A DNA stretch of 20,966 nucleotides from a virus, in IMG/VR virus record IMGVR_UViG_3300043788_000146, positions 1-20,966 of that record; one strand, 5' to 3'. Below the pieces are notes generated by a model. It worked only from the letters and a program-made list of their open reading frames with translations, was not told the origin of the DNA and did not search any database. Every line of letters begins with the position of its first letter. Within the stretch, counting starts at the first letter, position 1. Made by a program: the position numbers and the translations under genes. Positions 12,185-20,006 of the stretch are shown one piece after another.

Positions 12185-14127
12185 CTTTATCCTTTCCGGC
12201 TGATAATCAAGTTGAGTATATCGGCAAGCCGGGGACTGAGGAAGAAAAGCTGGTCCGACGCGGTATTGACATTATCCGCATGAGTCGAAATGTGCGAAAT
12301 CTGGTTGAGTTCCAGTGGGCGGAGAGCAATGATCTTTACGATTCAAAATTCAGTAAAAAGGAAATGGCCCATTCAGAATTTCTGGGTGTCCCTCGCATTT
12401 TTATCCCTAAGACGTATGCCCAAACTCAGCGGATGCTGGAAGAGATTTTAGAGCAGTATTTCTTCGATGTTGAGGAGTTTTGCAGTATTCGTAGCTGGAA
12501 GAATGTTCCACGTGAAACACTCGATATCGTCAAGGCTCTTATTAACTACCGCCTAAACGATCATCCTATCCAGTCTTATCAGGAAGTTTATGAGTTCTGC
12601 CAGGACGGTATTAAAAACAAGGTTGGGATCTTCAAAGTTTATCCCCGCTTTAAGATTGCCAAAAAAGAAGGACGCAAGTTTCTAGTTGATGAGAACGCCA
12701 ACGAAGTGCCTCCACCCGACACTAAGAACATTGAAGATCTTGTTCAGTTTTTCTCCCCCATTGTTGAATGTATTCCCTATGAGGATGTGTTCCTGCACTT
12801 TGAATCGACGTGGAAGGACTATTGGCGTAACCCAATTGTGCATCGAGTAAAAAGGAGTCGGGACTACTGTAAGAAGCGCGGATACGACAACGTTGATTTA
12901 ATTCCTTGGGCTGGGACATTTCCAGGTACGGATTTAATCAAGATGCAACGGAGCTTGAATCAAGGGAGCCCATTCAGCGGTGCGCCAGAAGATATAAAAG
13001 AACAACAGTATATTTGGCTCTACGAATGCTGGGACTTACAGCCTGGTAAGTTCGGGTACTTGGAATCTGGGTCTTTTGTTCTTGGTGGAAGTGCTGAGAG
13101 GCCTATGGCATTAATGAGAGGATGGGTTAAGAATGAGCTTCCTTATCAATTTGATCCCACGGAGCCAGTCCGACCGCCGTTTATTGTTGGAACTGCTTTC
13201 CCAGAATCCCACGGAATGTACGGAAAAGACCTTCCTCAAGTTACTGAAGGATTGCAAAAAGAAACCAACGCTCGTTTTAACAGTGAACGGGAGGCGAGTG
13301 CCCGTGCGCTTAGACCTCCAGTCCTAGTTAATCGGGGAGCCAACGTTGATTTAATGGCACTCATGATCCGCAAAATAGGAGGGGTGGTGCAGGGCAATGA
13401 CATTGGACCGGAAGCTATCAGAGAAATGGAAATCGCAAACCCCATACCCATCAGCCTTCCGGGCCAACAGAGAACAGATCAACTTTATACTGAAATCAGT
13501 TCAATCGGACCCGAGCAAGTGGGAGCATCTCAGCCCGGCAGTGAAGATCAGAGTGCTACAGCTTCAAGCACTCAATCTACAAATGCCAGCAAAAAAATGA
13601 ATATGGTCATACGGAATTTAACCCAAACGGGTATAATTCCGATGCTGAGATTTCTTCTTAGGCTTGAGCAGGAATACGAGTCGGATGAATTGATTGAGCA
13701 AGTCACAGGGAGGGTTCTGGGATGGAAGTTCGTAAAAGACTCGAAAGGCAATCACGTCGGGCCGCGTCCAAGCGTCGTGATACAAGGGGATTTCGACCTT
13801 CAAATCAGCGTCGGCATAAACAAGCAGAATCAATTGGCTCAATTGAAGACAATTACGGAACTTGGGACCCAAGCGAATGGGACGCTGGTTCAAGCTTTAC
13901 AGGTCCATGCCGTAAAAGCTACGGATGTTAAATTCTTCAATTCGATGTGGGCATTCAAGCAGATGGCTAAACTTTTAGGACAGAGGGATACAAGTGAAAT
14001 GTATTATCCGGCAATGCAACCTCCTCCGCCACAAAGAGCGCAGGGTGGTGGAACGCAATTGCCGAGTGCGCCGGGAGTGTCCGGGCCAATGAGCCCGGCA
14101 CAAATGAATATTTTAAGTCCCGGTTAG
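12166..14127 (+). CDS. Portal protein (head-tail connector), podovirus-like
   Basis: A 653-residue product with AAGGAGG before the ATG. It directly follows TerL and precedes scaffold and capsid, as portals do. Length, an acidic N-terminal helical region, a conserved-looking core (GTAFPESHGMYGKDLPQVTE, about 344-363, followed by long helices with QKETNARFNSEREASARALR) and a low-complexity Pro/Gln/Gly tail (about 618-653) fit dodecameric portals of podovirus type. It forms the unique vertex through which DNA enters and leaves, and docks TerL and the tail adaptor. The stop TAG lies inside a direct repeat that recurs at the end of the HNH gene downstream. Assigned by context and pattern; no short diagnostic motif exists. 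Confidence 0.85.
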   Translation: MSGSDVALSFPADNQVEYIGKPGTEEEKLVRRGIDIIRMSRNVRNLVEFQWAESNDLYDSKFSKKEMAHSEFLGVPRIFIPKTYAQTQRMLEEILEQYFFDVEEFCSIRSWKNVPRETLDIVKALINYRLNDHPIQSYQEVYEFCQDGIKNKVGIFKVYPRFKIAKKEGRKFLVDENANEVPPPDTKNIEDLVQFFSPIVECIPYEDVFLHFESTWKDYWRNPIVHRVKRSRDYCKKRGYDNVDLIPWAGTFPGTDLIKMQRSLNQGSPFSGAPEDIKEQQYIWLYECWDLQPGKFGYLESGSFVLGGSAERPMALMRGWVKNELPYQFDPTEPVRPPFIVGTAFPESHGMYGKDLPQVTEGLQKETNARFNSEREASARALRPPVLVNRGANVDLMALMIRKIGGVVQGNDIGPEAIREMEIANPIPISLPGQQRTDQLYTEISSIGPEQVGASQPGSEDQSATASSTQSTNASKKMNMVIRNLTQTGIIPMLRFLLRLEQEYESDELIEQVTGRVLGWKFVKDSKGNHVGPRPSVVIQGDFDLQISVGINKQNQLAQLKTITELGTQANGTLVQALQVHAVKATDVKFFNSMWAFKQMAKLLGQRDTSEMYYPAMQPPPPQRAQGGGTQLPSAPGVSGPMSPAQMNILSPG

Positions 14128-14136
14128 TTCTTTAAT
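14122..14136 (+). repeat. Direct repeat flanking the HNH cassette, left copy
   Basis: TTAGTTCTTTAAT (14124-14136) recurs exactly at 14454-14466, 330 bases away. CG two bases before it is shared too, and AACGT and CGAAAT blocks follow both copies at similar distances. The left copy spans the portal stop codon. Confidence 0.8.
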
Positions 14137-14166
14137 AATCCAACGTCGTAAGCGAAATGGAAGCCG

Positions 14167-14194
14167 TCTAGGGCTATTTAAAAGGAGCCCTAGA
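14167..14194 (+). promoter_or_regulatory. Hairpin over the ribosome binding site of the HNH gene
   Basis: A perfect 9-base inverted repeat, TCTAGGGCT (14167-14175) and AGCCCTAGA (14186-14194), with a 10-base loop, ends two bases before the ATG. The Shine-Dalgarno AAAGGAG (14181-14187) lies across loop and stem. Folding would hinder initiation. In phage T4 some homing-endonuclease genes are known to be held down by hairpins over their ribosome binding sites, so the same logic is plausible here. Confidence 0.75.
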
Positions 14195-14195
14195 A

Positions 14196-14465
14196 ATGTC
14201 AAAGGCGAAAAGGAATAGATGCTATACAGAAAGACAAAAGAAGTTTATTCAAGAATTAAAATCGAATCCATGTGTCGATTGTGGAAAACGATTTCATTTT
14301 TGTGTTATGGATTTCGATCATCGAAATCAGTTCATAAAGCAATCAGGCATATCTCGAATGATTTCACATTATGGTCGAGCGACAATTTTAAAAGAGATTT
14401 CAAAATGCGATCTTGTTTGTTCAAATTGTCATAGGCTGAGAACTTATAGACGTTTAGTTCTTTAA
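14196..14465 (+). CDS. Free-standing HNH homing endonuclease
   Basis: An 89-residue product. CVDC (26-29) and CSNC (75-78) would form the structural zinc site. VMDFDHR (37-43) carries the first catalytic His (H42), and the second half (ISKCDLVCSNCHRLRT) supplies N77 and H79. This is a compact HNH fold typical of small phage endonucleases. Its C-terminal VL and stop codon are encoded by the right copy of the direct repeat that also holds the portal stop, pointing to insertion with duplication. Binding-site hairpin upstream, terminator-like hairpin downstream. It has no expected role in virion assembly and is likely a mobile passenger. Confidence 0.88.
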   Translation: MSKAKRNRCYTERQKKFIQELKSNPCVDCGKRFHFCVMDFDHRNQFIKQSGISRMISHYGRATILKEISKCDLVCSNCHRLRTYRRLVL

Positions 14466-14466
14466 T
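14452..14466 (+). repeat. Direct repeat flanking the HNH cassette, right copy
   Basis: The second copy of TTAGTTCTTTAAT (14454-14466). It is read in another frame here, as the last codons and TAA stop of the HNH gene. The terminator-like hairpin starts 15 bases further on. Confidence 0.8.
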
Positions 14467-14480
14467 TTAAAACGTAGACG

Positions 14481-14528
14481 AAATCGGCAATTCAGGTGCC
14501 TGAATCACTTGAGTTGCCGATTTTTTTT
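14481..14528 (+). terminator. Rho-independent terminator-like hairpin
   Basis: AAATCGGCAA (14481-14490) pairs perfectly with TTGCCGATTT (14514-14523) and is followed by a T8 run (14521-14528). An inner hairpin TTCAG-GTGC-CTGAA sits in the loop. It lies between the HNH gene and the next morphogenesis gene, and ends directly at that gene's ATG. In an element-free ancestor it would lie just after the portal stop. It could reduce read-through from portal into scaffold and capsid, or act only as a 3' end of the portal message. Confidence 0.7.
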
Positions 14529-14912
14529 ATGCCGAAAATGACCGCAGAACAGCAGGAAGTTGAGAACTTCATTAGAGCCACAGCGCAACAGGCGCAAGGA
14601 TGGCAAAAGGCCATTACGGCTGATGAAGACCTTGAACGATGGGTGAATGAAGGGAACTGGACTTATTTTCGGGCGAAGGTTCTTGACGTGATTGAAATGG
14701 CGGCGTTTCGGACTATCAAGAATCCTAATTTTAACGTAGCAGACGTAAACCAAGTCGCGCAGTTCAAAGCACTATGTCAGACTATCGATCTGATTGAATC
14801 TGAAATCAATCGACGCTTGGCTACAGTGCAAGATGCTCGTGACCAGCTCAAGAAGTTAGAAATAGACGCTACCCTGACTGGGCGTGTCGAGGAGAATAAA
14901 AATGGTAACTAA
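14529..14912 (+). CDS. Hypothetical protein between portal and scaffold
   Basis: A 127-residue helical product, MPKMTAEQQEVENFIRATAQ and on, with a coiled-coil-like C-terminal half (LCQTIDLIESEINRRLATVQ). The start is uncertain: the ATG at 14529 abuts a terminator T run and has no Shine-Dalgarno sequence; ATG 14538 and GTG 14496 (which would read through the hairpin) are alternatives. It overlaps the scaffold gene by 11 bases. By position it is probably a head-assembly accessory. Confidence 0.65.
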   Translation: MPKMTAEQQEVENFIRATAQQAQGWQKAITADEDLERWVNEGNWTYFRAKVLDVIEMAAFRTIKNPNFNVADVNQVAQFKALCQTIDLIESEINRRLATVQDARDQLKKLEIDATLTGRVEENKNGN

Positions 14913-15954
14913 AATCAAAGATTCGGCTACCGCTGAAAAAGCGGCGTTGAATTTGAACAAGGGGTTAGAACCGACTGTACCGACTGAACCGAATGCGCCA
15001 CGTGAAAAAGGAACGACTGAACGCCTTTTCCCTGATTTCATGACACAAGACGGGGGAATTGTGAATCGGCCTGTCCCGAAAGACGTGCCAGCGACGGAAA
15101 CGGTTGTTGTAGTGGCTCCGACCCAGACACCTCAGACCCAAGCACCTACCGCACCCATCTACATCAAACCAGAAGATATGGTGGGCAAGATGGCGAAATT
15201 GAAAGTTGATGGAGTCGAACAAGACGTGCCAGCCGAAGACTTATTTAAGGTTAAGCAACTAGAACGCCACTCGATCTCTCAATTGGAACAGTTGGCGAAG
15301 GAACGGGCTCAACTGGAACGTGATCGCGCAGAGTTTTTAGCGCGGAATCAAGCTCCTATTGAACCTCCAAAACCGATCAAACAGGAGAAGAAATTACCGG
15401 AAGTTGAGGCTCTAGAATCTCGTCTTGCGCAGATGGAGCAATCCATAGCGCAGGAACGGGCTATTTTGATGCCTCAGATTCAAGAAGCCGGGATTAAACG
15501 GGTAGAACAGATGGCGAAGGAGCGGACGGGATTTGACGATTACCGGGCCTATCACGAAAGAATCAGGCAGGAGGCTTTCGCTGAGGCGCAGAAAGCGCAG
15601 GCAGCGGGTGATATGCAGGCAGTCAAATTCTTCGATTCTGACGGTTTTTATTTCCAGAAGTATCAGGAAATGAAACTTCGGGATTTGTCTGCAAAACCCA
15701 TTCCGACAACTCCTATTAATCCGCAAGCTCCTGTTCTACAGACTCAACAGGGAGCTCCCGTTATTGTGAATAACAATGGTGAAGTACGGAGTATTCCTAA
15801 CTTTGAGAGTTCCAGTGGCGTTCCAAGTTCGCCTAGCGAAAATCAGAACTGGCAGGGCACGTATCAGTCCCTCTTAGCGAGGGCGAAAGCAGATCCTACA
15901 GATCTTAACTGGATGGCTGTAATGCGTCATAAATTCAGAGAAGGTCAGCAGTAG
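14902..15954 (+). CDS. Scaffolding protein (probable)
   Basis: A 350-residue product from ATG 14902 with AGGAG 7 bases upstream; an earlier GTG at 14884 lacks a site. It is Pro/Gln/Thr-rich at the N-terminus (about 25-95), with long charged coiled coils in the middle (KQLERHSISQLEQLAKERAQ and on, about 120-220) and a disordered segment, then a basic helical end (SLLARAKADPTDLNWMAVMR). This composition and the position directly before the capsid gene fit internal scaffolds that guide procapsid assembly and then leave. No sequence motif defines such proteins, so the call rests on architecture and context. Confidence 0.75.
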   Translation: MVTKIKDSATAEKAALNLNKGLEPTVPTEPNAPREKGTTERLFPDFMTQDGGIVNRPVPKDVPATETVVVVAPTQTPQTQAPTAPIYIKPEDMVGKMAKLKVDGVEQDVPAEDLFKVKQLERHSISQLEQLAKERAQLERDRAEFLARNQAPIEPPKPIKQEKKLPEVEALESRLAQMEQSIAQERAILMPQIQEAGIKRVEQMAKERTGFDDYRAYHERIRQEAFAEAQKAQAAGDMQAVKFFDSDGFYFQKYQEMKLRDLSAKPIPTTPINPQAPVLQTQQGAPVIVNNNGEVRSIPNFESSSGVPSSPSENQNWQGTYQSLLARAKADPTDLNWMAVMRHKFREGQQ

Positions 15955-15973
15955 GTCGGCTTAGAGGAATTCA

Positions 15974-16885
15974 ATGGCACCTCCTACAAATACGTATCAA
16001 ACGTATCAGGCCATCGGAAACCGGGAAGACTTGATCGACATTATCACCATTTTGTCGCCCATGGATACCTGGTTTACGAGCAATACCGGCTCGACACGTG
16101 CAATTTCGACGTATCACGAATGGCAGACTGACGTTTTAGATACGCCAGCGGCGAACGCACAGATTGAAGGTAATGACGCGACGGCTGAAGCGGTGACGGC
16201 GACTACTCGAATCGGGAACTATACCCAGATTCTATGGAAAGTGTTCTTTGTGTCTGAAACGCAGAGAGCGATTGTCGCGGCTGGTCGTAACGATGAAGTG
16301 GATTACCAGACCTTGAAAATGTCCAAGAGCTTAGCGCGTGATATCGAATACGCCTTGGTTCTTAATTCTTCGAGCGCGTCTGGTGCTTCTGGGACTGCTC
16401 GACAGTTAAAGGGTGTTCTCGGATGGATCACTTCCAATGTGACGGCTCCTTCGGCAACAACTGTGGCATTGACGGAAGCTCTGTATAACACGAACTTGGC
16501 TGTGATCTGGAAAAACGGTGGTTATCCTACCGTTACGCTCGTTGGGGCGTATCAGAAACAGCAGATTTCAGGTTTCACTTCTAACGTCCGGCGTATTGAA
16601 GCGGAAGAAAAGAAACTTGTGAACTCTGTGGACGTGTACGAATCAGACTTCGGTATGATCATGGTGCGCCTGCATCACATCCTAAACGACAATGACCCCG
16701 GATATGTTGTGAATCTGGGTGTCATGGAACTTTGGGTGAAAGCATGGCTTCGTCCCGTAAACCGGATTGAACTAGCGAAGACTGGTTCATCTGATAAGTA
16801 CAAAATTGAAGCTGAATTGACCCTTGAGGCACGGAACCAACTGGGTTCGGGTCTTATTACAGGTCTTTTCTACAGCTACAACTAA
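15974..16885 (+). CDS. Major capsid protein (DUF5309 / SU10-like)
   Basis: A 303-residue protein with AGAGGA upstream. The N-terminus (YQAIGNREDLIDIITILSPM, then DTWF), the HEWQTDVLDTPAANAQIEGN stretch (about 48-67), RIGNYTQILWKVFFVSETQ and SKSLARDIEYAL match the conserved blocks I recall for the SU10-type major head family, an HK97-like fold. Near the C-terminus are DFGMIMVRLHHILND, GSSDKYKIEAELTLEARNQL and a Gly-rich close. It assembles the icosahedral shell with the scaffold encoded just upstream. The family is common in podoviruses and other tailed phages with long genomes. Confidence 0.88.
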   Translation: MAPPTNTYQTYQAIGNREDLIDIITILSPMDTWFTSNTGSTRAISTYHEWQTDVLDTPAANAQIEGNDATAEAVTATTRIGNYTQILWKVFFVSETQRAIVAAGRNDEVDYQTLKMSKSLARDIEYALVLNSSSASGASGTARQLKGVLGWITSNVTAPSATTVALTEALYNTNLAVIWKNGGYPTVTLVGAYQKQQISGFTSNVRRIEAEEKKLVNSVDVYESDFGMIMVRLHHILNDNDPGYVVNLGVMELWVKAWLRPVNRIELAKTGSSDKYKIEAELTLEARNQLGSGLITGLFYSYN

Positions 16886-16892
16886 TCCGTAC

Positions 16893-16938
16893 CCCTCCGG
16901 AGTTGCTTTGCCGCCGCTCCGGAGGGCCCCGAAAGGGG
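16893..16938 (+). promoter_or_regulatory. Tandem hairpins after the capsid gene
   Basis: CCCTCCGGAG (16893-16902) and CTCCGGAGGG (16917-16926) form a perfect 10-base stem with a 14-base loop. Immediately after comes CCCC-GAAA-GGGG (16927-16938), a small hairpin capped by a GNRA tetraloop. No T run follows, so this is not a standard intrinsic terminator. It could stabilise the capsid message 3' end, cause pausing, or limit translation of the next gene, whose GGGGAG site overlaps the second hairpin. Confidence 0.65.
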
Positions 16939-16949
16939 AGAAAGTCAGT

Positions 16950-17261
16950 ATGTTAATCAGTGCTAAGTATAAAAGCGACAAAGTTACTGCAACGCACGTT
17001 GAAAGAATTGACGAGCAGTCGGCTTATTGCCGGGATTTGGCCAAAGACCAGTCGAATGGCTTCACGAAAGACCGGAATATGCGCCGAATTGGATCTTTCC
17101 CAACTGTTACTCTTATGGAATATGACAGAACACATCCCGGTTGGTATACAAGGGCCTGTATCACGAAAGATTTTCAGGATAAACAGAAGGCTTGGAAGGA
17201 ATTCCTTGATTCCGACTATGCGAAACCGTTCATGATGGTTGAAAAGATGAAGCACGGATGA
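16950..17261 (+). CDS. Small hypothetical protein after capsid
   Basis: A 103-residue product from ATG 16950 (MLISAKYKSDKVTATHVERI and on). Earlier in-frame starts overlap the capsid gene and the hairpins and are rejected. GGGGAG lies 9 bases upstream, partly inside the GNRA hairpin. The C-terminal half (PTVTLMEYDRTHPGWYTRAC, then KQKAWKEFLDSDYAKPFMMV) is aromatic-rich. No family recognised. ATGA overlap with the glycosyltransferase gene. Confidence 0.65.
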   Translation: MLISAKYKSDKVTATHVERIDEQSAYCRDLAKDQSNGFTKDRNMRRIGSFPTVTLMEYDRTHPGWYTRACITKDFQDKQKAWKEFLDSDYAKPFMMVEKMKHG

Positions 17262-18436
17262 TCAATATTCTTGGATTTGTGAAATCGAAGTCAGGATGCG
17301 ACTGGTATCGTGTCGAGCAGCCTCTTTTGAAGATTGCAGAAAATAAAGCGGCGCATGTTCGCTTCTTTAATAAGGGAGATGACATTGGATGGTTCGGAAC
17401 CGATGAAGCGGCCCGTAAAATCGAGGGAATGTTTGAGTGGGCTGACATTATTTTTATTCCCCGTTTGATTGAGGGACGATTGATTGATGTTATGTCGACA
17501 TTCCGGCAGAGTTTTGGAAAAAAAGTGGTTACGGACTGGGATGATGACATTTTTCACGTTAATCCGCTATCTCCGAGTTATCGGCAGTTCGGAACTGAGG
17601 AAATTCGGTGGAAAATGGAAGATGGGACATGGCTGGATGGCTGGATTGATGGAAAGAACATTGATTTAGCTAAGAACAGGGCACAACTAGCGGCTATGAC
17701 GGACGGAATTAAGTTTTCTGACGCTTTTATTGTAACCGGAGAAGGTTTGAAACGAGTTTATGCCCCTTATCACGATAATATTCACATTTGTCCGAATTCG
17801 ATTGATTTAAAGCTCTGGAAGAAGATGCCGCTGAGGTCTCACGAAGGGGTTCGTATGGGTTGGTTTGGTGGCAACTCTCATTATGAGGATTGGCGGGCTA
17901 TTCTGGCTCCTGTTATGCGGAACTTCATGGCGACTCATCCTGACGTTACGATGATAGTTATGGGCGAAAAATGGTCCAGTCTTTTTGATGGGATTGATGA
18001 AAAGCGCGTGGAATGGCATCCGTGGGTTCATATTGAAGCCTATCCTTATAAAGCGGCTCTTTTGGATCTTGATTTTGCAGTCATTCCGCTCGTCGATGAC
18101 GATTTCAATAATGGGAAGAGTGTGGTTAAGTGGCTTGAGATGGGAGCTTTGGAAGTTCCCAGCGTGACTTCTTTTGTTGAGCCTTATAACAAGCTCAATG
18201 ATCTAGTTTCTGATAATGGCTTGTTCGTGGAAAATAACAGTCCTTCGGGGTGGTATGAAGCCATGGACAAAATGGCGAAAGACGAAAAACTTCGGAAGCG
18301 AATGGGCGTTGCGGCACGGCAAACGGTCGAGCGATTTTATAATGCTGATGAAACATGGAAAGAGTGGTTGAGAGTGTTTGAAGATATTGCATCGAAGAAA
18401 ATGACCAAAGATACAATTTCGCTGGGAGTTGCTTGA
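17258..18436 (+). CDS. GT4-like glycosyltransferase
   Basis: A 392-residue protein. The N-terminal domain has a Rossmann-like opening (MINILGFVKSKSGCDWYRVE) and DWDDDIF (93-99), as in phage glycosyltransferases with a DxDDxx strand. The C-terminal domain has CPNSID (178-183), GWFGGNSHYEDW (201-212) and NNGKSVVKWLEMGALEVPSV (284-303), the nucleotide-sugar-binding region of GT-B family 4 enzymes. It would transfer a sugar from an activated donor to an acceptor that is not evident. It sits inside the head operon between capsid and adaptor, and a sugar-type methyltransferase lies upstream, so virion glycan decoration is a reasonable inference. Host-surface modification is the alternative. Confidence 0.83.
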   Translation: MINILGFVKSKSGCDWYRVEQPLLKIAENKAAHVRFFNKGDDIGWFGTDEAARKIEGMFEWADIIFIPRLIEGRLIDVMSTFRQSFGKKVVTDWDDDIFHVNPLSPSYRQFGTEEIRWKMEDGTWLDGWIDGKNIDLAKNRAQLAAMTDGIKFSDAFIVTGEGLKRVYAPYHDNIHICPNSIDLKLWKKMPLRSHEGVRMGWFGGNSHYEDWRAILAPVMRNFMATHPDVTMIVMGEKWSSLFDGIDEKRVEWHPWVHIEAYPYKAALLDLDFAVIPLVDDDFNNGKSVVKWLEMGALEVPSVTSFVEPYNKLNDLVSDNGLFVENNSPSGWYEAMDKMAKDEKLRKRMGVAARQTVERFYNADETWKEWLRVFEDIASKKMTKDTISLGVA

Positions 18437-19341
18437 TGGCCGCTCCGGTTTCTCCAACATTAGCAAGTATTGTGACGGAAGGACTGCGGCAGGCGCGCAT
18501 CTTCAGCCCGACTCAATCACAGATTACGCTTTATTCTGGTGATCCGATGGAGCAGTTGAAGAATACGCTTTGGACAAATATTAAGCAGGCAAAGCCATTA
18601 ATGACATTCTCCTATCTGGTTTTGGTGCCGGGTCAATCGAGATACAGTTGTCCTCAAGATTTTTCATCTGATATGACCATGGTGATTTTGACAGGTCTTT
18701 ATACGGGGAATGTGGTTTCAGCCACAGCTAACACGTTGACGGTTTCGACGATTCCGAATGGTGTTTATGACATCAACCAAGTTTTAGGAGAGGATCTTGC
18801 TATTACCGGGGGGACAGCCTCGGCATCCGTTTCTCAGATTATTGGACTCGTCAATAATAATGATGGGACTCAGACATTGACGGTTTATCCAAATTTTCAA
18901 GGAACCCCTGATGCGACATCGTCTTACATGATTGTTGATAACCAATATCCTGTTGAAGCGGATCATATTGCCAATTATGACCGATTCCGATCCTCTGAGT
19001 TAAATCGTCCCCGCAAGTTCTATTCGATGGGTGATGAGGATTATGATGAATTCATTTTTGATTGTGCGCCTGACAACGTTTTCGTTTATGTGGTTCGGAT
19101 GCGTTATTTCGTGAATGTGATGACTCTTGATTTAGCATCTCAGCTTATGAGTACGCTTTATCTGAAATTTAGAGATTATTTCATTCAGGGTATTCGGGCT
19201 CGCGTCTTAGCTGACAATATGGACGATGAGGCTCCAGCGGCTGAACAGACTCGGGATCGTAAGCTTCAAGAACTGATTATGTCTCAGCAATATGGGACCG
19301 ATATTCATACTCTTAGACAGCATGTGGAGGATTACGTGTGA
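18436..19341 (+). CDS. Head-tail adaptor-like protein (tentative)
   Basis: A 301-residue product from ATG 18436 (TGATG overlap; GGGAG upstream). The N-terminus is helical (SPTLASIVTEGLRQARIFSP, then MEQLKNTLWTNIKQA), followed by a beta domain (LVPGQSRYSCPQDF, VTATANTLTVSTIPNG) and a PRKFYSMGDEDYDEFIFD region. It closes with helices (LMSTLYLKFRDYFIQGIRAR). This order of helical start, P-x-D of a 'ypLP-D' turn, P-x-x-Y region and helical close resembles podovirus adaptor or head-completion proteins that join portal and tail. Position after capsid agrees. Confidence 0.6.
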   Translation: MAAPVSPTLASIVTEGLRQARIFSPTQSQITLYSGDPMEQLKNTLWTNIKQAKPLMTFSYLVLVPGQSRYSCPQDFSSDMTMVILTGLYTGNVVSATANTLTVSTIPNGVYDINQVLGEDLAITGGTASASVSQIIGLVNNNDGTQTLTVYPNFQGTPDATSSYMIVDNQYPVEADHIANYDRFRSSELNRPRKFYSMGDEDYDEFIFDCAPDNVFVYVVRMRYFVNVMTLDLASQLMSTLYLKFRDYFIQGIRARVLADNMDDEAPAAEQTRDRKLQELIMSQQYGTDIHTLRQHVEDYV

Positions 19342-20006
19342 GCGCCATTATTGAATTACCCGCTGCAACAACCGGGCAAACGATTTATGCCACGATTCAT
19401 AATAATCTGGGTCAGTATTGGAATGGCACCACTTTTGAGAATTTTACAGCCGCAAACTGGTCGAATTATGTGAATACGGTTACGGAAGATCGATCTGGTG
19501 GCTCTGGAACAGGCTATTACAAAGGGACTTTTCCATCTGGGATCTCGGCAGGTAAGTATAGCGAAGCTTTTTATCAGCAGGGTGGGGGGTCTCCGGCGAT
19601 CGGGGATATCAATATCGGGAGCAATACGATTTACTGGAATGGAACAATTGAGGAGCAGGGAATTGGAATTGTAGTGGCGGCGACCCCTGTGACTCTTGCG
19701 GCGAGTCAGCCGTCCCTTAATATTGGGACTGTTTCGACTGTCAATAATATTGGCGCAACTGGTCTTGCCAACATTCAGGCTCAATTGCAGACTCTTTTAA
19801 ATGCTACCGCTATGCCGGAATTGACAGGGATTCCATCAGCAACACCAACGATATTCCAGGCTCTTATGTTGGCTTATATGGCGATGCGTAGTGCTCATAC
19901 AGCCACGGCTAGTATTGAAACGGTCTATAACAGCAGTGGAATGCCTATAACTACAGCGGCATTGTCTGACGATGGAACTACATTTACGAAGGCGAAATTT
20001 CAATAA
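19338..20006 (+). CDS. Virion structural protein
   Basis: A 222-residue product from GTG 19338, which overlaps the previous stop as GTGA and has GGAGG 5 bases upstream. The N-terminal block (TTGQTIYATIHNNLGQYWNG, then TTFENFTAANWSNYVNTVTE) and the GSGTGYYKGTFPSGISAGKY pattern are characteristic of a beta-sandwich domain I recall in many phage virion proteins. The C-terminus (SATPTIFQALMLAYMAMRSA, then a SDDGTTFTKAKFQ end) is also typical. The exact role (tail, whisker or baseplate accessory) is not known. Confidence 0.68.
   Translation: MSAIIELPAATTGQTIYATIHNNLGQYWNGTTFENFTAANWSNYVNTVTEDRSGGSGTGYYKGTFPSGISAGKYSEAFYQQGGGSPAIGDINIGSNTIYWNGTIEEQGIGIVVAATPVTLAASQPSLNIGTVSTVNNIGATGLANIQAQLQTLLNATAMPELTGIPSATPTIFQALMLAYMAMRSAHTATASIETVYNSSGMPITTAALSDDGTTFTKAKFQ

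Noticed and set aside
16824-16949. In-frame upstream start for the gene at 16950
   Set aside because: It overlaps the end of the capsid gene and the tandem hairpins. The extra residues are basic and Pro-rich without pattern.
19356-19784. Open frame of about 142 codons on the minus strand
   Set aside because: Antisense to a well-supported virion protein with GTG start and GGAGG. The Arg/Ile-rich product lacks any recognisable pattern.
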